A stretch of 30,037 bases of DNA from JBEKDJ01 sp050014415. Lineage in GTDB: Bacteria; Desulfobacterota; BSN033; UBA1163. The notes beneath the pieces were generated by a model, which did not search any database, was not told where the DNA came from, and was given only the letters and a program-made list of their open reading frames with translations. The DNA lies in assembly GCA_050014415.1 (NCBI GenBank), contig JBEKDJ010000043.1, positions 1-30,037 on the forward strand. Direction: 5' to 3'. Every line of letters starts with the position of its first letter. Positions within the stretch are counted from its first letter, which is position 1. A program made the translations under genes and the position numbers. This document shows, one piece after another, positions 1-6,976 of the stretch.

Positions 1-236
<236 letters not shown>

Positions 237-283
237 TAATTGAAATAATATCCGGATTCCCTTCATCCATATTCTTTATTTAA

Positions 284-340
284 GGTTTCGAGTTACGGGT
301 TTCGTGTTTCGGGTTTAACTCGCAACGTTAAAACTCGAAA
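284..340 (+). repeat. 7-bp-period microrepeat and nested inverted repeats in the 23S-5S spacer
   Basis: From 284 the spacer reads as five heptamers: GGTTTCG, AGTTACG, GGTTTCG, TGTTTCG, GGTTTAA. The same stretch holds two nested inverted repeats: TTTCGAGTT (286-294) with AACTCGAAA (332-340), and CGAGTTA (289-295) with TAACTCG (316-322). The transcript could fold here, which may matter for processing of the 23S-5S precursor (inference). The period of seven is the same as in the unrelated heptamer arrays at 4062-4958. Confidence 0.7.
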
Positions 341-364
341 GCCGGAACGGATTTTTAGAAAGAT

Positions 365-483
<119 letters not shown>

Positions 484-491
484 TAAAATAG

Positions 492-519
492 AAAGCCCAT
501 CCTTGTGGTGGGCTTTTTT
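492..519 (+). terminator. Rho-independent terminator of the rRNA operon
   Basis: Stem AGCCCA pairs with TGGGCT around a short loop, with partial extra pairing inside, followed at once by six T residues. It sits about 10 nt after the 5S 3' end, as expected for the end of an rrn operon. Confidence 0.88.
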
Positions 520-1049
520 GTTTGGCACGATGAGAAAGGACTGTGGGTTAGACTGAAGTTTGCGAGTTATTGGAAGAGTAACCTTTCGATCTGAGAAGAT
601 GGGTTTTTATCTACATGGCTATGGCCCAAGGAGTTGGAAGGCCCGTTTCTGTATGAGAGACCCTTCAATCAGTTGATAAACGTGGGACTTTTTGGATGTG
701 ATTTGATTCGAAAGGGGTTTCGACGCCGACCGGGTTTGATCCCTGAAGTAACAAGATCGTTTCCCTGGTTCCTTGAATGGCAAATCTCAAATCATCCGGG
801 AACTTGTCCGTACGATTGGTCCGCTTGACGGTCTGCCGGTGTAGGGTATCTTCTCCTACGATCTGGAGCATCTTTATTGGGCAGGTTTCCCGACTTGGGG
901 CCCAAAACGGGTGACAGAACCACCGGCAAGGATGATTTCAGGTATCTGTATCGGTTGATTGATGATGCAAAGTCAAATGCCAATCTCGCCATTGATGCGT
1001 TCGATATTCGGATTTTGTGGGGAACTGTCTGGTTCCTGCAATGCAGGGT
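520..1049. other. Region without an intact gene; possible decayed coding remnant
   Basis: No credible intact gene lies between the rRNA terminator and the convergent gmd gene. On the + strand one frame is open from 634 to 1053 except for a TGA at 826-828. Its distal half (829-1053) reads as protein-like, for example ...DDFRYLYRLIDDAKSNANL..., and a second frame nearby also looks protein-like, which would fit a frameshifted remnant. I do not recognise the family. A 13-nt palindrome (CCTGCA-A-TGCAGG, 1035-1047) lies just past the gmd stop codon. Confidence 0.3.
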
Positions 1050-2033
1050 TTAGGGTCCTTGATGCTTTAATGCTCCCAGGTCAGCATCCACCATCATCTG
1101 GATAAGCTCTCTGAATGAGACCGTTGGTTCCCAACTGAGTCTCTTTTTGGCTTTGCTGAAGTCTCCTCTCAATTCATAAATCTCTGCCGGCCGATAAAAC
1201 AGATCATCAACGATGACGTAGTCCTTCCAGTCCAGGTCAACATAGCCAAAGGCTATTTCTATGAGATCCTTAATGGAATGGGTCTCACCGGTTGCTACGA
1301 CATAATCTTCAGGGTCGTCTTGTTGGAGCATGAGCCACATGGCCCTAACGTAGTCTCCTGAATAACCCCAATCCCTCTTAGCTTCTAAGTTGCCCAGCCT
1401 CAATTCTTTAGCCAGACCGAGCTTAATCTTAGCTACGGTGTTTGTAACTTTCCTGGTGACAAATTCAAACCCTCTTCTGGGGGATTCGTGATTGAATAGG
1501 ATCCCACTCAAAGCATAGAGATTGTAGGCCTCACGATAATTCCGGGTTAGATGAAATCCCGCAAGCTTAGAGATCCCGTAGGACGAGCGAGGGTAAAAGG
1601 CCGTGTTTTCATTTTGTGGCGTTTCCCTAGCGTTGCCGAACATCTCGCTGGAGGCAGCAAAATAGAATCTGCAATGAGGGGCTCTGTCTTTGAGAGCAGC
1701 CAAGACGAAATGCGTTCCATTTATATTTGTATTAATCGTAGAAAATTCATCCTCAAAGGAGTAGGTGACAAAACTCTGAGCGGATAGATGATAACATTCG
1801 TCCGGCCTTACTTTGTCCACTACCTTAAAGATGCTCGCATAGCTTTCCAGGGAGGCTCCATGGAGGATTATCTTATCGAGTACGTGTCTTATTCGCCAGA
1901 GCCTGTGTTCCGGATCCTCAATTGCTACTCGCCTGACGATTCCGTGAACTTCATAGCCCTTGTCCAAGAGAAATTCAGATAGATACGAGCCATCCTGTCC
2001 GGTAATGCCCGGGATCAAAGCCTTCTTGGTCAT
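1050..2033 (-). CDS. gmd: GDP-mannose 4,6-dehydratase (copy 1, short form)
   Basis: This enzyme converts GDP-D-mannose to GDP-4-keto-6-deoxy-D-mannose, the precursor of GDP-L-fucose, GDP-rhamnose and GDP-perosamine, in the cytoplasm. The 327-aa product is an extended SDR: NADP-binding GITGQDGSYL near residue 9, AASSEMFG (catalytic-serine region) near 127, the YGISK Tyr-Lys pair near 153-157, and the family signature NHESPRRGFEFVTRK. Residue 8 is Pro where most homologues have Thr. It is typical in length, whereas copy 2 at 4621 is about 70 residues longer. A GGGGG tract about 8 nt upstream of the ATG serves as ribosome binding site. It lies 278 nt downstream of the NusG-like gene on the same strand, and that gap holds nothing I recognise. 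The family call is very secure. Confidence 0.95.
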   Translation of the reverse strand: MTKKALIPGITGQDGSYLSEFLLDKGYEVHGIVRRVAIEDPEHRLWRIRHVLDKIILHGASLESYASIFKVVDKVRPDECYHLSAQSFVTYSFEDEFSTINTNINGTHFVLAALKDRAPHCRFYFAASSEMFGNARETPQNENTAFYPRSSYGISKLAGFHLTRNYREAYNLYALSGILFNHESPRRGFEFVTRKVTNTVAKIKLGLAKELRLGNLEAKRDWGYSGDYVRAMWLMLQQDDPEDYVVATGETHSIKDLIEIAFGYVDLDWKDYVIVDDLFYRPAEIYELRGDFSKAKKRLSWEPTVSFRELIQMMVDADLGALKHQGP

Positions 2034-2311
2034 CTAGTCCCCCAGTCGATAATAGGTTCAGCTTCTACTTCCCCGAATTCTCAGCCGATTCGGCAAAGAA
2101 TCTTCTTTTTTGGAATGGACATCCATCGTAGAGGATAAGCGATAGCGGGAAGACATAAGCTTGGTCACCGGGTTCGCAACCTGATATGTGATTACCATTT
2201 TTTCATTTCAGGATCAATAGTTCCTGCCCCATATGTCTTGGAGCGAAAATGAGTTTATCCGGGCTTCATGAATCCTAAGATCTAAGACCGCAGGGTAATC
2301 CGGCCTTGATC

Positions 2312-2851
2312 TCAGGCCACCTTTTTGATTTGCAGACGGGAGATTTGGACAGGAACCTCAACACCGATCAAATTAAGGAGAATTTTCACCCGTTTCTGGG
2401 ATGACAATCCCTTTTGAAAGACTCCAACAAAATCCTTTAATGGCCCTGAGGTAATCTGTACCAGGTCCCCTTCTTGGAGATCTTCTAGGAGTTTTACCGT
2501 GTCGTCGTCGCCCATCCGTTCTTTGATCATTTGAATCACGACTTCTGAAATCGGTGCAGGCTCGTTCCCGACCCCTAATATTTTGCCCACCCCTCTAGTC
2601 CACTTAACCTTATGATAGTGGCGTTCAAGGTCGAGTTTCGCGAAGAGGTAGTTCGGAAAGAGAGGAGAGATCACTCGGGACATCTTGCCATGGGAATACC
2701 GAAAGTTTTCGTAGAGAGGCAGAAGCGTTTCGATTTCCATTCCTTCAAAGTGGTTCTTAACCCGATATTCACCCTTCGGTTTGGTGTGGATGACAAACCA
2801 AAGGAGAGTGCCAGACCATTTTGTTGATTCCCTTCGATCTTCTGAGTCCAT
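2312..2851 (-). CDS. NusG/RfaH-family transcription antitermination protein
   Basis: This is a NusG paralogue of the RfaH/UpxY/LoaP type. Such proteins bind paused RNA polymerase and promote elongation through long polysaccharide operons. Of 179 aa, the NGN domain starts at about residue 16 (LLWFVIHTKPKGE) and contains the family motif SPLFPNYLFA near residue 62. A KOW motif follows near 126-140 (EGDLVQITSGPLKDFVGVF). It is about the length of RfaH and shares its Pro-Asn-Tyr-Leu-Phe motif, unlike housekeeping NusG, which neighbours secE and ribosomal genes. It is the first gene behind a candidate promoter at 2970-2998 and is followed by gmd copy 1. I found no clear ops/JUMPstart element nearby, so its target is unknown. 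The start codon has only a weak Shine-Dalgarno sequence. Confidence 0.9.
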   Translation of the reverse strand: MDSEDRRESTKWSGTLLWFVIHTKPKGEYRVKNHFEGMEIETLLPLYENFRYSHGKMSRVISPLFPNYLFAKLDLERHYHKVKWTRGVGKILGVGNEPAPISEVVIQMIKERMGDDDTVKLLEDLQEGDLVQITSGPLKDFVGVFQKGLSSQKRVKILLNLIGVEVPVQISRLQIKKVA

Positions 2852-2969
2852 TTGGACTTCTCTTTCTAAACAGGTTTTTCCAGACTCATCTTAATCTTGC
2901 CAGAGATTTCATCTTCCAGAAGTTCCAGCTTATTGTTGAAAAAGTCTGGGTGTACAGATTTTAGGACAG

Positions 2970-2998
2970 AATATGTATTTTTTTTGTGGTTTTGTCAA
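2970..2998 (-). promoter_or_regulatory. Candidate sigma-70 promoter for the NusG-like gene
   Basis: Read on the minus strand, a perfect -35 TTGACA (2998-2993) is followed by a 17-nt A-rich spacer and a -10 CATATT (2975-2970, four of six matches). It would give a leader of about 110 nt before the start at 2851. It suggests that the antiterminator and gmd copy 1 form their own transcription unit. Confidence 0.5.
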
Positions 2999-3022
2999 AT
3001 GCCTAAGAATAATCGCTTATCT

Positions 3023-3058
3023 ATGAAGTAAAGAGAATAAAATCTCATCGTACTTCAT
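3023..3058. repeat. Inverted repeat between fcl and the NusG promoter
   Basis: ATGAAGTA (3023-3030) and TACTTCAT (3051-3058) are perfect 8-bp complements, and a shorter AGAGA/TCTC pair lies inside. No T-run follows on either strand, so it is not a standard intrinsic terminator. It could be a protein-binding palindrome or an RNA hairpin at the end of the fcl transcript. Confidence 0.5.
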
Positions 3059-3102
3059 ATGATTTTACCCAAACTATCACCATTTTTCTTGGAAGGCTAT
3101 TC

Positions 3103-4047
3103 TCATTTTACCTGAAACTTTTCTTTGTACCATCGAACCGTTTTCTTTAGACCTTCTTCAAAAGAAGTTTTTGCCTTAAATCCAAAGTAGTCTTCGGCTT
3201 TGCTTGTATCGAGCATTCTTCTTGGTTGACCATCAGGTTTGGATGTATCCCAAACGATTTTCCCCTTGTAACCTATCAATCTCGTTATCATTCCCGCAAG
3301 ATCTCTGATTGAAATTTCAAACCCAGCACCAAGATTTACTGGATTGGATCCATTATAATTTTCGGTGGCCAGGAGGATCCCTTCTGCACAATCTTCCACG
3401 TATAAGAACTCCCTCGTCGCTTTTCCCGTGCCCCATATTACCAGCTCGTTTTCACCATTTCGGATGGCATCGAAACATTTCTTGACGATGGCAGGAATGA
3501 CATGCGAGGATGCGGGGTTAAAGTTATCCCTCGGACCATAGAGGTTTACCGGCAGAAGATAGATCGCGTTAAATCCGTACTGTTGTCTGTAGGCTTGCGC
3601 CTGAACCAAAAGCATTTTCTTTGCAAGACCATAGGGCGCATTGGTTTCTTCAGGATAACCATTCCACAAGTCGTCCTCTTTAAAAGGAGTGGGGGTAAAT
3701 TTGGGATAGGCACAAATTGTTCCGATGGCGACAAATTTCTCTAAACCAACCTGTCGCCCTTCCTCCATCATTTGAGCACCCATCATGAGGTTATCATAGA
3801 AAAACTTGCCTGGGTTGGCACGATTCGCACCAATGCCTCCAACTATCGCGGCGAGATGAATGACCACGTCAGGTTTTGCGTCTCGATAGAGACGCCTGAC
3901 CGCCTCCATGTCCACAAGATCATAATCTTTACTCCTTGGGATAAAAACATCCTTACAGCCCCGGCTCTTTAGCTTTTCGACGACAAAAGAGCCAAGGAAA
4001 CCTGCGCCGCCGGTGACCAGCATACGTCTGTTCTGCCAGAAGTTCAT
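3103..4047 (-). CDS. fcl: GDP-L-fucose synthase (epimerase/reductase)
   Basis: It converts GDP-4-keto-6-deoxy-D-mannose to GDP-L-fucose by 3,5-epimerisation and NADPH-dependent reduction. The 314-aa product is a full-length SDR of the WcaG family. It shows the cofactor loop GGAGFLG near residue 13, HLAAIVGG near 65, the family motif GTICAYPK near 109 and the catalytic YGLAKK Tyr-Lys pair near 139-144. NLYGPRDNF and the C-terminal SKPDGQPRRMLD are also diagnostic. A short TAGGA lies just before the ATG. It acts directly after Gmd, and gmd copies lie on both sides (4621 upstream, 1050 downstream). Its upstream region has been invaded by a heptamer array (4062-4104). Confidence 0.96.
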   Translation of the reverse strand: MNFWQNRRMLVTGGAGFLGSFVVEKLKSRGCKDVFIPRSKDYDLVDMEAVRRLYRDAKPDVVIHLAAIVGGIGANRANPGKFFYDNLMMGAQMMEEGRQVGLEKFVAIGTICAYPKFTPTPFKEDDLWNGYPEETNAPYGLAKKMLLVQAQAYRQQYGFNAIYLLPVNLYGPRDNFNPASSHVIPAIVKKCFDAIRNGENELVIWGTGKATREFLYVEDCAEGILLATENYNGSNPVNLGAGFEISIRDLAGMITRLIGYKGKIVWDTSKPDGQPRRMLDTSKAEDYFGFKAKTSFEEGLKKTVRWYKEKFQVK

Positions 4048-4061
4048 TCCTATTCACCTTC

Positions 4062-4104
4062 AAGTAAGCAGTAGGCAGTATGAAGTAAGCACTAAGCACC
4101 TAAG
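4062..4104 (+). repeat. Heptamer array A (consensus CAGTAAG, + orientation)
   Basis: The sequence divides into a strict 7-bp register: AAGTAAG, CAGTAGG, CAGTATG, AAGTAAG, CACTAAG, then an 8-bp unit CACCTAAG. It sits just downstream of the S23 pseudogene, about 15 nt upstream of the fcl start codon. Array B, on the far side of the pseudogene, has the opposite orientation, so the two form a large degenerate inverted repeat. Confidence 0.85.
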
Positions 4105-4111
4105 TCATAGG

Positions 4112-4495
4112 CTAAATATTTCTCTTGGTACAGAATTTTTCGGGTTTTTCGATCATGCCATTTAGCATACGATTTATTTCATCGTAACCAAATACAAGAT
4201 TATCATATTTTTCTTTTGTTATATCTCCAGCATCCTTAGACATTTCAAGCCATACCTCTGTTTCTCCGGCCTCCCCAGTTCCGTCTATAATTTTGCTGAT
4301 AAGCATTTTTTCGTATAATCTCTTTTTCCATGCCTCTGCGATATTTGTTGGAATACTTTTGGATGATCGTCTTATTTGATCTGTCAGTGAATATTATTCT
4401 TCGTTTGGAAATGATTTTGTAGTCTCAAATATCTCCATTGCCAGTCGATAGGATAGTTGGAATACCTTTAAATCCCTGTATCCTCTGTAGTTCAT
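4112..4495 (-). pseudogene. Four-helix-bundle protein (S23/23S rRNA intervening-sequence family), nonsense-disrupted
   Basis: Translating from the ATG at 4495 gives the family N-terminus (MNYRGYRDLKVFQLSYRLA), then FPNEE, an in-frame TAA at 4396-4394, then YSLTDQIRRSSKSIPTNIAE and the characteristic ETEVWLEM and INRMLNGMI motifs to a normal end. All of this is in one frame of about 127 codons. The stop replaces a residue that is usually Arg in the family motif EERYSLTDQIRRSS. The break is a single nonsense codon, so inactivation looks recent. The 5' third would give only a 33-residue peptide, and an internal ATG (4306) could restart the 64-residue C-terminal half. The function of these proteins is poorly known; members were first seen in 23S rRNA intervening sequences and resemble the Avd accessory protein of diversity-generating retroelements. 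The gene is flanked by inverted heptamer arrays A and B. Confidence 0.88.
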
Positions 4496-4507
4496 GGAAA
4501 CCACCTG

Positions 4508-4626
4508 ATTTGTGCTTAGAGCTTACTGTTTAGTGTCTACTATCTACTGTTTGATGCCTACCCCTTACTGCCTACTGCTTAGTTCCTACCGCTTATTGTT
4601 TACTGCTTACTGCGTACTCCTTACTG
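4508..4626 (-). repeat. Heptamer array B (about 17 units, consensus CAGTAAG on the minus strand)
   Basis: Read on the minus strand from 4626, the sequence stays in a 7-bp register for about 17 units: CAGTAAG, GAGTACG, CAGTAAG, CAGTAAA, CAATAAG, CGGTAGG, AACTAAG, CAGTAGG, CAGTAAG and so on to CACAAAT. Units differ from the consensus by zero to about four bases. The first unit supplies the last Gln codon and the TAA stop of gmd copy 2 (CAG TAA G). The array ends just before the S23 start codon, so it is the whole spacer between the two genes. Confidence 0.9.
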
Positions 4627-5817
4627 TTCACTATTGGAAAGCTTGCGTATGACATCCTGACATCGTTTCAATTCTTCTAATTCCTTGATATCAGAATTAA
4701 CCATCATTTGAACCAATTCATTAAACCGTACTTTGGGCTCCCAACCCAATCTCGCCTTTGCTTTCGAAGCATCGCCCAACAGGGATTCAACCTCTGTCGG
4801 CCGGAAATAACGAGGGTCGATCTCAATGATTACATCGCCTGCTTTGAGTTCGCTCGGTCCCTTTGAGTAGGCACTAGGCAGTAAGGAGTAGACAGTAGGC
4901 CCTAAGCACTTTCGCTCTTGATTGTCCTCCTTACTGCTTACTCCATACTGCTTACTATCCATGGATGCGACAATGCCCTTTTCTTCTGGTCCGGTGCCTC
5001 GCCATTCGACTTTGATACCAGCATGATCAAACGCAATATTGATAAATTCCCTGACTGAATGGGATTCGCCTGTCGCAATGACAAAATCTTCAGGTTTTTC
5101 CTGCTGGAGCATGAGCCACATCGCTTCAACATAATCCCCAGCAAATCCCCAGTCCCTTTTGGCTTCTAGATTCCCCAAGAAGAGCTTGTCCTGGAGCCCA
5201 TATTTCATTCTGGCGATGGCCTTTGTAATCTTCCTTGTGACAAAGGTCTCGCCCCGTCTTGGTGATTCATGATTGAAATGGATACCGTTGACCGCAAATA
5301 GGCCGTGTCCATCCCGATAGTTCTTGACCATCCAATAGGCATAAACTTTAGCAGCCCCATAAGGGCTAAGGGGCCGAAAAGGCGTCTCCTCATTCTGGGG
5401 AGGAGGGGATGCTCCAAACATCTCACTTGAAGAGGCCTGATAGAAACGCGTCCTGATCCCGCTCCTGCGAACGGCTTCCAGTATCCGCGTTGTACCCAAT
5501 CCGGTGATGTCTCCAGTGAACTCCGGCATGTCAAAACTGACCCGAACGTGACTCTGAGCGCCCAGGTGATAGATCTCATCCGGCTGAACATTATATATCA
5601 GGTTGCTTAGTTGACCTCCGTCACTTAAATCTCCATAATGAAGAAAAAGTCTACTGCTGAGGTCATGGGGGTCTGTATAGATATGATCTATTCGGTCGGT
5701 ATTAAACGTGCTTGATCTTCGGATGAGGCCGTGGACCTCGTAATTCTTGGCAAGTAGAAGCTCGGCCAGGTAGGAACCATCCTGTCCTGTAATCCCTGTG
5801 ATTAATGCCTTTTTCAT
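4621..5817 (-). CDS. gmd: GDP-mannose 4,6-dehydratase (copy 2, with heptamer-array insertion)
   Basis: Same reaction as copy 1. From the ATG at 5817 (GGTGGAG ribosome binding site; a GTG nine bases upstream is less likely) the product is 398 aa. It has GITGQDGSYLAELL, the NADP-binding RRSSTFNTDRIDHIY stretch typical of the long Gmd form, QASSSEMFG, YGAAK (Tyr-Lys), HESPRRGETFVTRK and the DPRYFRPTEVESLLGD signature. As recalled, E. coli Gmd runs from EEKGIV through about a dozen residues into a KPGDVI segment. Here about 30 extra residues (roughly 287-318) lie at that point and are encoded by the inverted heptamer arrays at 4865-4958. Frame is kept and the core is intact, so activity is plausible if this loop tolerates the insert. 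The C-terminal stop is also array-derived. Confidence 0.92.
   Translation of the reverse strand: MKKALITGITGQDGSYLAELLLAKNYEVHGLIRRSSTFNTDRIDHIYTDPHDLSSRLFLHYGDLSDGGQLSNLIYNVQPDEIYHLGAQSHVRVSFDMPEFTGDITGLGTTRILEAVRRSGIRTRFYQASSSEMFGASPPPQNEETPFRPLSPYGAAKVYAYWMVKNYRDGHGLFAVNGIHFNHESPRRGETFVTRKITKAIARMKYGLQDKLFLGNLEAKRDWGFAGDYVEAMWLMLQQEKPEDFVIATGESHSVREFINIAFDHAGIKVEWRGTGPEEKGIVASMDSKQYGVSSKEDNQERKCLGPTVYSLLPSAYSKGPSELKAGDVIIEIDPRYFRPTEVESLLGDASKAKARLGWEPKVRFNELVQMMVNSDIKELEELKRCQDVIRKLSNSEQ
4865..4958. repeat. Inverted pair of heptamer arrays (C1/C2) inside gmd copy 2
   Basis: C1 (4865-4909, + orientation) reads GAGTAGG, CACTAGG, CAGTAAG, GAGTAGA, CAGTAGG, CCCTAAG, CAC. C2 (about 4926-4958), read on the minus strand, gives TAGTAAG, CAGTATG, GAGTAAG, CAGTAAG, GAG. 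The two arms face each other across about 18 nt, giving a small hairpin-capable unit with the same polarity as arrays A and B around the S23 pseudogene. In the gmd frame the second C2 unit is CAG TAT rather than the consensus CAG TAA, which avoids a stop. Confidence 0.88.
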
Positions 5818-5904
5818 GGTCTCCACCGTTTGCTTGGTATTGAATGATGGTTTACGGAATAACAGGGTTTCAAATAACGTTTCTCCTAAGATAACTTCTG
5901 TTGA

Positions 5905-6666
5905 TTAGGGTTTAGACCTCCTACCCAGAAGTATTTCTTGAATATACCCAAGGATCCATGATCTCGAAATCTTTCCAAAATGTTTTTTCTGGGTCCTCAT
6001 GACTTCTTTATAGACTCTTCTGCGCATCCGGAAGGTCTTATTTTCGCCATACCTTCTTGAATTTCCAAGGAACTGCTTTTCAAGATAGGTGACCCTCCCG
6101 GGATCAAAATATTTGCTAATTCTTATCCAGTAGTCATAATCCATACACGTTTCCAAATGCAAATCAAGCAGGCCCACCTTTTCAACGACTTCCCTTCTGA
6201 TAAAGACGGTGGGTTGGCAGATAAAGCAGGTTTCATGTAGTCGTTTTGGATTAAATGGTTCCGAAGGATATTTCCCTATGATCTGACCTTCTTTGTCGAT
6301 GAAGTTGGCATCTCCATAGATCATGACACTTTCCGGATTTGTCAAAAAATATTTTACGACCGTGTGGACTGCCCCCGGATGATAGGTATCATCCGAATTT
6401 AACCAACCCAGGATTTCCCCTGTGGCCATATTAAACCCTTTGTTCACCGCGTCTGCTTGACCTTGGTCCGGTCCAGACACCCACCTTATTTTATTGCCAT
6501 ATTTTCTCAGCAGGTCTACTGTGTTGTCAGTGGAACCTCCATCCATGACAATGTATTCAATATTTTGGTAATCCTGGGAAAGGACGCTTCTGACCGTTTC
6601 TTCGATAAACTGACCGTGGTTGTAAGACGGGGTAACAATACTCACCAGTGGCCTTTTTGTTAACAT
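5905..6666 (-). CDS. Glycosyltransferase family 2
   Basis: A cytoplasmic GT-A fold transferase of 253 aa that would add one sugar from a nucleotide-sugar donor to the growing glycan. The N-terminus has VSIVTPSYNHGQFIEETVRS, followed by YIVMDGGSTDNT and GPDQGQADAVNKGF, then the DXD-type metal motif WLNSDDTY near residue 90. A CMDYDYWIRI segment near 180 is typical of this subfamily, where the acidic residue acts near the acceptor. The same subfamily makes up the C-terminal domain of the large fusion at 18974-22126, with very similar motifs. Donor and acceptor cannot be read from the sequence. It lies 88 nt upstream of gmd copy 2. Confidence 0.9.
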   Translation of the reverse strand: MLTKRPLVSIVTPSYNHGQFIEETVRSVLSQDYQNIEYIVMDGGSTDNTVDLLRKYGNKIRWVSGPDQGQADAVNKGFNMATGEILGWLNSDDTYHPGAVHTVVKYFLTNPESVMIYGDANFIDKEGQIIGKYPSEPFNPKRLHETCFICQPTVFIRREVVEKVGLLDLHLETCMDYDYWIRISKYFDPGRVTYLEKQFLGNSRRYGENKTFRMRRRVYKEVMRTQKKHFGKISRSWILGYIQEILLGRRSKP

Positions 6667-6784
6667 GGAGTTCCCATCATTAAAGTTTTCAGGAAATCTT
6701 CACGAACCCACGATTGCTTAAGAGAGTGGGATATCCTTCCTTACTTCCCAAAAGAATTCCCTCCTCCATCCACGGAGACCCCTG

Positions 6785-6976
6785 TCAAATGCCCGCAAGA
6801 ACAGACCGAACGGAATGCCTGCGGGCGGATGCTATGATCTTGGCAAGCTGCCCCAGAATCCAATCTCTATAAAAACATGACACTTTCCCATCCAGCCCGC
6901 AAGTGCCCCATGACAGATGGTCATCGCTTTCCATCAAACCGTCCGCATGGCGAATCCACTCAAAATCCTGAACCAC
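6785..6976 (-). CDS. Short ORF of unknown function, doubtful
   Basis: A 63-codon frame that overlaps the 3' end of the upstream membrane-protein gene by 17 nt and lies in an otherwise empty 293-nt gap before the GT2 gene. It has no membrane segment, no domain I recognise, and no clear ribosome binding site. The gap also contains an inverted repeat, GCCCGCA (6791-6797) with TGCGGGC (6820-6826), without a T-run. It could be a chance ORF or the tail of a decayed gene. Confidence 0.2.
   Translation of the reverse strand: MVQDFEWIRHADGLMESDDHLSWGTCGLDGKVSCFYRDWILGQLAKIIASARRHSVRSVLAGI

Noticed and set aside
2034..2311. ops/JUMPstart element for the NusG-like protein
   Set aside because: I looked for GGCGGTAGC-like sequence here and in the leaders at 2852-2970 and 26845-26920 and found no convincing match.
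4062..4958. CRISPR array
   Set aside because: The repeats are contiguous 7-bp units without spacers of constant length, and no cas genes are present.
5205..5591. 128-codon minus-strand ORF inside gmd copy 2
   Set aside because: Out-of-frame shadow of the dehydratase, whose motifs are continuous across this stretch.
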